From contig MARA01000005.1 in NCBI GenBank assembly GCA_001792895.1, positions 2,232,001 through 2,296,000 of the forward strand: a stretch of DNA of 64,000 bases, written 5' to 3'. Shown piece after piece: positions 55,451 to 64,000 of this stretch (positions are counted from its first letter, which is position 1; every line of letters begins with the position of its first letter). Source of the stretch: Lentinus brumalis (lineage: Eukaryota; Basidiomycota; Agaricomycetes; Polyporales; Polyporaceae). The notes below the pieces were generated by a model that was given only the letters and a program-made list of their open reading frames with translations, did not search any database and was not told the DNA's origin. The position numbers and the translations under genes were made by a program.

Positions 55451-56150
55451 GATAAGACCGCGGGTTATCTGCGTACGCGCCGTGGTTATCTGCGGAGGGA
55501 GCAGCGCTGTTATTAGCTAGCGCCCACACCGCTTCCATGGACTCCGGGCCTGGCCAAGGGCACTTTGCGATTGGACAATCGCGTGGCTTTCGTCATGATG
55601 CGGGGAAATGGCCAACATCTCTCTAACAGCGGAGCGTGCGCGACGTGTCCTGCCACGATGAGGCTGCGGTCGATCCCAAGTACTGCAAGACACAACGGTG
55701 AGGCATGTCCTGCGAGTCCTGGCGCAATCAGTGGCGAGTGTCGGGTAGTCGATGAGCGGAGACAAGATGGACTCTGAAGACAAGGTCGCCGGCGCTCCAT
55801 GGGACGAGATGCGGAAGCAACAGAACTTGAAGCGAACGGCTCGGAGGAGATAAGATCTGTCTAACCGAGAGGGTCGTCTGTACACCGAGGTACTGGCCTC
55901 CGCATCTGCCAGCGGGCATGCTCCCATGCTGTAGCTTGATACAACACTTCTTTGAAAGGTCGCTACTCTGCACGCTTCAGCTAAGCTCTTGCGGAGCCAC
56001 TGTGAGTAAGACGGAGACAAGACAGACAGGCGCCTGGAGGCTGATAAGATATGATAACGGCAAAGATGCAACCTGGTGATAGGCGCCTGAGCACATCGGC
56101 CCTAATGGACGGCCTGGGATTGGCTGGAGCCCGATGGATGTGGGTTATCA
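55451..56150. promoter_or_regulatory. cluster of seven WGATAA sites upstream of the SreA/Urbs1-like gene
   Basis: GATAA cores preceded by A or T occur at 55451-55456, 55849-55854, 56043-56048 and 56053-56058 on the plus strand, and as TTATCW at 55465-55470, 55486-55491 and 56145-56150. All seven fit WGATAA, the core bound by SreA/Urbs1-type GATA factors; roughly one would be expected by chance in this length. Two sites at 56043 and 56053 are ten bases apart, start to start. All lie within about 930 bp of the GATA factor's ATG, which suggests binding by the factor itself or by another GATA protein. Confidence 0.5.
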
Positions 56151-56376
56151 GGGATTTTATCAAGAGACATTCCTCCCGGCATTTTGCCTCTTTACCTTCA
56201 TCCCTCTCCCCGGCTGTCGACTTCGACGCGTCCACCTCGCTCTCACCCGTCGTCTTCCCCGCCGCTGCTGTCGACCACGGCGTCCCCATAGCTCTCGCCA
56301 GCTCCGCCTCGCATACTCAGCCTCCTTACTAATAGCTTCTCCGCAACCATACTCCCACTTAATCTCATCGCTTATA

Positions 56377-59331
56377 ATGGCTCCGGTCGTACTCGAGTCC
56401 CCCGTCATGAACATGCACAATAACGCGCTGTCTACCATGTCGAGGCTACAATTCAACAGCCACATACACACCCCGCCAGCTTCTGATCACTCGCGGAATG
56501 ACGAGGATGCGTCTCCTGTTGATGCTCCGGCCCCCTTCCTCCCATGCATGTGCGGAACGGCGATTCTCCGTTCCCTCTCGACCCGGCGCTGAAGGAGCGA
56601 TCCGGCGACAACGTCGATGGCGCAGCGGACCAGAACAATCCGCCCGCTAATTCGGAGTTGGCATGCACCAACTGTGGGACGGTCAACACTCCTCAATGGA
56701 GGCGCGGTGACGATGGCAAGTCAATCTGTAACGCTTGCGGTGAGTCACTATTTCACTCTCGGTATCGGTTCAGATATCTTTGTCACGGATAATTGCCTTC
56801 TGCACCCCCCTTGATCAAGGGAGACTCTGGGTCCATGATAATATGCCTCCTGCGACACGTGTCTAGCGCGTTCATTCGTAGGCTCGGAGGCAATCGTATC
56901 GATTCCTCGCTGCATCTTTGCGTCTGGCGCATGTGTCGTGTTGTGCGCGCGGGTTTCGTCCCCCCTCACGCAACGCCGCGTTGCACACTATCACAGAGGA
57001 CGACATGTTACCTGGCTTGTGGTATCACGAGTTCTCGATATTGCTGGTAGTGGATCTCAGACAATCCCACCGCGAAGTGCCTGCAGTCATGCTCATGTTC
57101 AGTTGGTTTCCGTGATATTATCGTCTCGTCGTCTACCATCGCCTCGTTGACTTATCACTGTCTTCTGCACAGGCCTGTACTACAGGACAAAGCACGTTCC
57201 TCGTCCAGTTGCACTCGGTCGTACCTCGACACTGCAGTCGGCCACCCATCCCAACGCGAAGCAGACGGTTCCTCCCAGCCCCTTCCTGTCGCCTGCTCAA
57301 GCTCAGGCTCATAACCAAGAGCAGGCTCGTCGCAGAACAGCCTCTCCACCTACTATGCCTACTCCCGCTGCGTCTCCTGCTCTTCATCAAGCGAACGGCC
57401 AGCCCAGCCACCCACCACAGACGCCTGTGCACAAGCACAAGTCTGGCACTTGCCCTGGGGACGGCCGTTGTGACGGCACAGGAGGCACGTCAGCTTGCGA
57501 TGGGTGTCCCACTTATAACAACGCCATTCAAGCAGGAGTTATTGACCCATCCAACGGGCAACCAGCGGCGCAGAAGATGGATGCCACCGCCTCGGGCCCT
57601 GAACAGGGCGCGGAGACCTCTGGCGCCGAGTCGTCTCCCGTCATCAGCTCGCAAACACCAGCGAACGGCAGGTCTAGGGTGCGCAACCAGGTCGGCGCAC
57701 TCAGCTGTGCCAATTGCGGGACGAGCACCACGCCGCTCTGGAGGAGAGATGATGTGGGGAACAACATCTGCAATGCATGTGGTACGTCTTGCGTCCTGTT
57801 CCTGTCTCCTTCTCTTTCTTGCTACGCAAGAAATGGGGTTGCCCTTTGTCCTCGATTGCTGGGGGTGCCCGCGTGTGGCGCCCGCACGTAGATATGATTT
57901 CATCTCGCTTATCACACGGGATGACATCTTATCAGATAACGTGTGCGCACCTGATCTCTCATTGGTCGAGGAGTTCGGGTATTCCTCTGTCGTGAGTCCA
58001 GCGACGCAGTTAGCAGCCGCTAGAGGCCCGACCCAATGGGCTCGGGAGGAGCGGGCATCGTACCTTACCGGGTCGAGCTGACTCCGGGCAGTTTCCGGCC
58101 TTGACGTCGAACTTGTTGTGAACTCCCTCGCTGACGCCAATTTTTTCCCCTCTGCGCCCTTCTTGAACGCATAGGCCTCTATTTCAAGCTTCACGGCACA
58201 CATCGTCCTAACTCGATGAAGAAGACGGTGATCAAGCGGCGGAAGCGCGTCCCTGCAGCGCCCGGCGCGCCGAGCTCACCCACTCCTCAAGACCGGATGA
58301 CAGACCAAGCCGCAGCGGAAGTTCTGGCGAGTGTCGGTCGCGCGCTGCCTTCTGGCTCTGCTGGTGGGCAGACGGAGAGCGAGGAGGAGCAGCCGAAGAA
58401 ACGTCAGCGTCGTTCGCGTACGTCGAAGGCTCGTGGCAAGGATGCGGAGGGGATGGACGAGGATGAGGACGAGGAAGGCAAGCCGCGAAAAGCGCGTAGG
58501 ACGGCTGCGCGCGGGATTGCCGGTGGTGGTGGAGAGGGCAGCAATGCACAGGCGAGTCAGTGGGGGGAACAGATGATGCAGGGTATGGAGGCGTCGCAAG
58601 ACTATGGTCCTGGCGCGCCGCGCGGCAACCCCTTCCCCAACTCCCAGACACTCCCGGGGCTCATCGCAGCCCTCGGTCCCGACGTCGTCAACAGCTTGAT
58701 GAACACGCAGTACGGCGGTGTCGGTGTTCCGCCCCCTCCCCCGAGCTACGTCCGCTCCGGCTCCGCACAAAACGTTCCCATGGGTCCTGGCGTGCCAAGT
58801 AGGACGCATTCTCCCATCGCTGGCCATGCGATGAACCCTCCGCCTGGTGCCCCATACGGCCTGCCGCCGCCGCTCCACGTTCCCGGTGGTCATCCTCAGC
58901 CGTTCCCCTCACATGTGCCGCCGTCGTTCTACCACAGCGGTCCTCCGATGGCTCCCCCGCCTCATCTCATGGAGGGTGTTCCGGTCCCTACGCTCCCGGA
59001 TCTGGAAGCGCACTACCACCATCTCGACGAGGAGCGCAGACGGTGGGAGATGATGCTGGAGCACACGAACAGGCTCATGGCAGGGGTGAAGCGGGGCATC
59101 GACGACATGCGCGCTGCCAGCGCTCCTCAGGAGGGCGGGCAAGCGACCCAACCCCAGCAGCAACCCCAAGAGCAGCCGCAGCAACCCTCGCAGGGCCAGC
59201 CCTCGGGGCAAGCTGAAGGCTCAGCGGCGCCGGCGGTACCGTTGAACAGGCAGGAGAAGGGCAGCCGGGACGGTGCGCCGGTGTGGCATGTCGCGCCCCC
59301 GCAACCTGCGCCCGCCGCGGCACGCGAATGA
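56377..59331 (+). CDS. sreA: SreA/Urbs1-type GATA factor, iron and siderophore regulator
   Basis: Fungal repressor of iron uptake and siderophore genes under iron-replete conditions; nuclear. Two GATA zinc fingers are separated by the diagnostic Cys-rich region. Finger 1 is [19 protein letters not shown] with [17 protein letters not shown]; the Cys region is [19 protein letters not shown] with PTYNN; finger 2 is [19 protein letters not shown] with [19 protein letters not shown] basic stretch [12 protein letters not shown], a second basic patch and a Pro/Gln-rich tail with a helix [20 protein letters not shown] follow, ending AREstop at 59329-59331. Both introns interrupt the fingers at the same point, after the first base of the last Gly codon, and are unusually long here (about 430 and 410 bp). 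One C must be added in the C-runs at 56531-56543 to join the N-terminus to [14 protein letters not shown] judge that a sequence error. Confidence 0.93.
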
Positions 59332-60004
59332 ACGGATGCGTGGTATGGTTAGATATATGGCGTATGCGGTATGCGGACGTTGTGCATAACCCCCACCCCT
59401 ACTCGATTTTCTGTTGCTCCCTCGTCGTCCCTCTCCCCCCTGCTGTGTCGTGTCTATGCTGGGACTGTCGGTTATTGTATAGGCACCCCTTGCGTCCGGA
59501 TTTCTATTATGCGTGTATGTATATGGCCGTCGGTGCCGGTAGTGTAGAGCGTCTTTACTGTGTCTGTCGTATCCACGCTATCCCACGTCCTGTCCAACTT
59601 ACACTGGAGGACGCTCTAGATGTGGTGCATGAAGTACTTGTGGAGTGAAGGTATGATTTTACGGGCCGAGTAAAGTAGTGAGTACTGCAGAAGGCGGCGA
59701 GTATAAGAGCCTGAAGAGACTCCTGCCCGGCGTGCTCACAACCCTGGGTTGTACATACTACATGCGTCCTGCTCGAGCCTGCTCGAGATCTCTGCGAGTC
59801 CGTGCGTCAACTGTGCGCCGCGATAAGATTGAATTGCGGGGACGCACGTGAAAGCGATCGCGTGGCGGATTTCATGTGCTTGTGGCATCCCCAACGCACT
59901 GAGCTCAATCTCGCGCTTGCCAGTCGTCCGTATCCACCTCCTCCTCTCCTCTGTCCTCCCCGCCCTCCCCGCCCCCGCGCCCCGCCGCGTCCGTAGCCGA
60001 GGCG
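59332..60004. other. intergenic between GATA factor and OPI1
   Basis: Holds the GATA factor's 3' UTR and the OPI1 promoter. C-rich pyrimidine tract at about 59935-59990 directly before the OPI1 ATG. No gene recognised. Confidence 0.5.
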
Positions 60005-62933
60005 ATGGCCCTCGAAGACCAGGACGAGTCCGTCCGCATCGCCGTCCGTGCGCTCGGCGACATGCGCAACAGCACACACAACAGCACCTCTTCGCCGTCC
60101 ACATGTGAGTTATTTCACATGAGACATGGAGCCCAACCCCAAAGCTTTGAGCTGATCTCGACACACCGTTACATCTTCCGTGCTTTCTCATCACTGCACT
60201 CTCGATCTTGTGCCACTCGCCATCGTGCGCTGCAGCATTCCACACCACCCCGCGCTTTCAGTCACATCTACGACATCCTCGCCGTCCTTGCCCTCCCCGT
60301 CGCTGATGGATGAGGACGTGCGCGAAGACGAGGCCGAGCGCAGGCTGCAGGCTGCGCTCGATGGAGATCGGGATCCTAATGCGCGGAACAGCCCTAGGGA
60401 TCCCGAGGAGGAGTGGAAGTCCCTCTCGCGCGTGTCGAATCTCCCTCTCGTGAGCGGTGCGCTCCGCGCGTACGAGCAGAGCAAGGCGAGCTCGCGAGTC
60501 GTCAAGGTGCCTCCGCCCCTGCTGCCTCAGCGCAGATTGATTGACTGACTCGCACATCGCATCCTCCTGTGGCATGCAGTATGGCGCAGAGATGATGGAG
60601 TCCTCGATGAAGAGCATCTCGCGGCCGGTTATCGACCGCCTCCCGGTCAATCAGCTGGACGACTTTGCATGCAGGCAGCTCGATAGGGTGCGTATCTCCC
60701 CCTCGTCCCCGGTACCCCCTCATCCCCACATCTTCTGCACTTCCGCCCTTCTTGCCTTCTTTCCCTATTGCGCACCTTCGTTCTCTGCGAGGTCATCTGG
60801 CTGCTGCGCCGCCTCGAGCTGTGCGCGAGGCTGTGGACACTCCCACCGTTTTCAGACGCTATTGAATCTTGTCCGCATCCGATGGCATGACGTCTGAGGC
60901 GGCGCGACGGCTGCACTTACTGGGTCCCTGTTCCTTGGGGCCAGTGTGCGCACGTTGATCATACGCCTGTCCAAATCGTCTTGTCGGCGGACGTATAGGG
61001 ATAATTGCGCCATGCCGTCGTAGTCTCAGTTCATCGTAATTTACATCGGACACATTTCCTGATTCAGTCTGCTCGTATAGCTCGGCAGCTATGCGCGTCG
61101 TACATCAAGCACCGATCGTTCGCGAAACGGCTCTGTTGACACACGGGATCCGAGGCGACCATGGGAGGACGGGGACATCTCCATGACCCGTCGCGATGGT
61201 TCATCAAGCGAAAGGGAAGATGAAGATGCACGGTCAATAGGACGTGAGTGTGTATCATCTCTCCTACTCGAGTGATTGTAAAACTTGAGGTTGGCAGCGA
61301 CATCAATCACTCCATCTCATGCGAATGGTCCGATCGAAAGCCGCACACCTACACCACATTCATCATCCAGTTTTCAGCCAGAACGACCCACCCTTCCCCC
61401 AGCCTCTACTCTGACACAACATGCGGATGCGCAGGAAAGCCAGCAGGTCGTGCAGCGGAGTAGATGGCAAGCTGTCTTTCTCGAAGCCGGAGGCATCAGC
61501 GCTGCTATCAGCGAGGAAAGCATGCGACGGTTGAAGTACTGCTTGCAATGGCTGCAGGTACGCGCATAATGTCTCGTATTTTCGAACATGAAGACTGAGA
61601 GGTCGCCTCGGTTCTGCCAGTACGCTACAGCGCAGATCGATGCGCAAATCCTTGTTCTCCGAAACTTCATCGCCTCGCTCCAGCCTGACGGTACTTCCCC
61701 TCATGCGGCTGCAGTCTCCGCACAACACCTGCGCACACTGCAAGCGGCGAAACGTGACGTCGTAGACACAGTCAGGCAGGTCGTGGACGTCGTGAGCCGT
61801 TACGCAGGCGGCGCACTCCCAGAACCCGCGCGTACGCGAGTGCGTTCATTCATTCTCCATTTGCCGCGGAGATGGGCAGCTGCATCCGCGGAAGGCACCC
61901 ATCCCGTAACAGCCTCAGGACACGATGTACGCGCAGAGAGCACAGCGACTGCATCGAGCTCGGCGAGGGGCAGGCATCGTGGTGCGGCGCCATACAGCTA
62001 TGGCCCGGGCGAGGCTGGCCCTTCCCCTCGCTCGCGGCCCGCCTCGCGCGCAACATCCCCGGTTCGTGGCTCGCACAGGTCGCATCCGCATTCGAGGCAA
62101 GGGAGCAGTACAGCGACGGGCAGCACCCCACCGACGGTCGACGGAGCGACACATGCAGCGCAGAAGATCTTGACGCTTGCCACGGAAAGCCTAGACATGC
62201 TGCGTAGTGTGACGGGGGTGTTCAAGGACAGCTTGGACCGTGCCGACATGTGAGTACTTGCTTCTCCTCCCTGACGTAGATGCATAGCTGATCACCCGTC
62301 TTCTTACAGCTGGGTCGAGCGGCTGCGTGTCGTAGGCTTGCAGCGTGGGCAGAACGGTGCAGCAGAAGGCGATCCTGAAAGCGATCCCATGCTCAATTAC
62401 CGCGACAACCAGCTTCCTCCCTACCCTCTTCCACGCACGCATGACCAGAGATTACATGCACACTCACCTTCCTCTCCTGTGTCCCCCTACGCACCCCTCA
62501 CCCCTACCACGCCGGGGACTGCGCCTGGCTCTGGATATTCCACCCCGTTCTACAGCCTGCCTCATTCCTCCAGCACAGGATCCCTCTCTGGCCTATCGCA
62601 CGCGTTCCCTGGCCCCCTGAGCATGGTCCCCCATACGATGCCCCTTCACCTGCTGGCGGTGCTGTCGCGAGCTTGGACAAGCTGTCTCTGTCGTCGAACT
62701 ACTCCGACGCAGGATCGCGATACACGACCCCGAAGAGCGCCCTGCTCGGGCTTCCGCCCGAGGGCGAATCCGGCGGCGGCAGAGGTGAGAAGAGGCGGAG
62801 CGAGAGCGACGAGAGCGATGCCGCGGTGATGGCTGCGACCGCGTTGGCGGGCATGGCTGGCTCGACGGGGCGTCTGCCGGCGAAGCGTATAAAGCAGGAG
62901 GAGCGAGACGTTCGGATGGAGGTCGACAGCTGA
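60005..62933 (+). CDS. OPI1: Opi1-like transcriptional repressor of phospholipid genes
   Basis: Opi1 senses phosphatidic acid at the ER and represses inositol and phospholipid genes in yeast. Exons join as MALEDQDESVRIAVRALGDM; EAERRLQAALDGDRDPNAR; SRVSNLPLVSGALRAYEQSK with ASSRVVK; YGAEMMESSMKSISRPVIDR with LPVNQLDDFACRQLDR; LGSYARRTSSTDRSRNGSVD through an acidic stretch; then SRWQAVFLEAGGISAAISEE with SMRRLKYCLQWLQ; YATAQIDAQILVLRNFIASL and LRTLQAAKRDVVDTVRQVVD with RYAGGALPEPARTRVRSFIL, the conserved Opi1 core. The tail is Ser/Pro-rich and ends KRIKQEERDVRMEVDS-TGA (62931-62933). One intron is about 390 bp, from 60689. A C must be added in the run at 62628-62632 to join the last two segments (SMVP to YDAPSPAGGAVASLDKL). 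Confidence 0.88.
60112..60121 (-). promoter_or_regulatory. inositol/choline-responsive element match in OPI1 intron 1
   Basis: ATTTCACATG is the exact reverse complement of CATGTGAAAT, the yeast ICRE/UASINO core bound by Ino2-Ino4. It lies in the first intron, a few bases after the 5' splice site. Ino2/Ino4 relatives are not established in basidiomycetes, so another E-box (CACATG) factor would have to bind it. Confidence 0.3.
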
Positions 62934-64000
62934 AGGGGATTTGGGGAGAGGACGGGGAGAAAGGGTGTCGGCGTGTTGTGAGCCGGGATTTATGCGAATT
63001 CACGTCGCGGGATGACGCACGGCCATCCGAGCTCATCCGACCCTCGCGTCCGGGGGTCCGATCTCCGCCTTTGGGCCTTGGCCGGTGGCCCCTTCCCTCA
63101 GCTCTCCTCGTTGCATCGTCTGACTCTCTTCTCGGGCCGTCTGATATCTGATGCATCAACGCTATGTCGCGGCCAGAGCCTGGGACGCTGCCCGACGAGG
63201 CCATTGCGTTGCGCATCCTGCACGAAGTTCCTGCTCGTCGTTTCGTTTCTCAGTTCTGGATAGGTGTAATGGTCATTGGTGTCATATGGACGGTCACCTG
63301 TGTCTTCTAGTCTGGTTGCTTGTATTACCTGCCCCTCGTCCATCCTCGTATTGCACCGCACGGACACTGCTGTTAGTACTTGTATACTCCACCGTCGTAT
63401 GCTTGCGCCCTCTCGCATCGTGACCCCTTGGATTTGATTACATATCAGTTAGCCGCATACGTATGTTCTCCGGGCTTTTCTTCTCCGGTCGGTCGTGCCT
63501 CGTTACCCTCCCTCCGTGTGATCATCCTCGCGAACGGTGTGTACTGTTACATATGATGTGCCCTTGTGTCTGGTGTTTGCGTATTGCTTATGTATACCAG
63601 TAGTACTTATCTATCGCGCGGATCTCGGTGCCTTCCATCCTCCGGTGCTAGCCACTGTTGTCGTGTACAGAAATTACCCGTACGGATCCAACGTTGGCAT
63701 ACCAGTCTGGTCTCGTAGCTATAAGTACCCCGCCGCTGTAATCTTGCACCTGACCACCTGCGCAGGTGTTACAGTTTTTTATATTTTCAGTGCGAACTTC
63801 ATGGCGCAGCACTCCTCTTCCTTCGACACGGTCTTGGACGTTTTAGGCAGAACATCATGGAATTTGTCTCTCCTTAGGAGACATTGACGGGCCTACTGAC
63901 GTGCAGCCCTACAAGCGGCCCCATGGTCCTCCCCTGCTAAGCCGATCACTATGATCCTATCCTGGTGGTCTCCGGTAAGCATTCACAGTTCACACTTTTC
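62934..64000. other. downstream region without recognisable genes
   Basis: OPI1 3' UTR followed by about 1 kb in which I see only short frames. The frame at 63537-63887 is open and moderately hydrophobic but has no motif, no clear start context and no neighbour exons. The final 100 bases hold no gene start I can support. Confidence 0.4.

Noticed and set aside
1..64000. CRISPR arrays, bacterial operons, ribosome binding sites, rRNA genes
   Set aside because: None seen; the splice-rich gene structure and protein families are fungal nuclear.
1..64000. A secondary-metabolite or other co-operating gene cluster
   Set aside because: No polyketide synthase, peptide synthetase, terpene cyclase or P450 motif was found; neighbouring genes serve unrelated pathways.

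Overview
This is a eukaryotic, fungal window. Genes carry several short introns (mostly 50-80 bp, GTRNGT...YAG), and the families are typical of filamentous Basidiomycota: DUF6533 and DUF6534 multi-pass membrane proteins, an Mkt1 homologue, a HAUS6 augmin subunit, and a two-finger SreA/Urbs1-type GATA factor. An Agaricomycete (polypore or agaric relative) fits best. All gene models are my own splicing of the sequence; none was checked against RNA or a database.

Layout. 0-7.7 kb: the 3' end of one MFS transporter, a perfect 138-bp inverted repeat, a DUF6533 membrane protein and a complete second MFS paralogue. 7.9-9.7 kb: SAICAR synthetase (ADE1, minus), an intron-containing tRNA-Lys(CTT) and a 171-bp Harbinger-type MITE with a TTA target duplication. 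9.7-14.3 kb: nothing recognisable. 14.3-18.5 kb: Mkt1 and a small acidic protein with one C2H2-like finger. 18.5-26.2 kb: a GC-rich stretch with no recognisable gene but one 554-codon uninterrupted frame. 26.3-27.9 kb: an unrecognised Cys/His-led protein. 28-37 kb: a sedolisin tripeptidyl peptidase flanked by two copies of a duplicated unit, one with an intact TMEM170-like gene and one decayed. 37.2-41 kb: a LIG4-like DNA ligase (minus). 41.8-43.5 kb: a wrecked copy of the ribosome-assembly WD40 gene Notchless/RSA4. 45.6-47.7 kb: a DUF6534 membrane protein. 49-54 kb: pirin, HAUS6 and ribosomal protein eL37 (minus). 56.4-62.9 kb: a SreA/Urbs1-like iron regulator and an Opi1 homologue.

The genes are independent transcription units rather than an operon-like or biosynthetic cluster. 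Two neighbouring regulators (SreA-like, Opi1-like) each carry possible self-regulatory sites: seven WGATAA motifs upstream of the GATA factor, and an exact yeast-type inositol/choline element inside the first OPI1 intron.

Five otherwise well-conserved frames break at short C or G runs, each repaired by one added base of the same kind. This looks like a systematic sequencing or assembly error, not gene death. The Notchless copy and the second TMEM170 copy, in contrast, show scattered damage and are true relics. I found no clearly novel biological system. The strongest leads are the hairpin-forming repeat at 1.8-2.6 kb, the long open frame at 20-21.7 kb and the GATA-site cluster.
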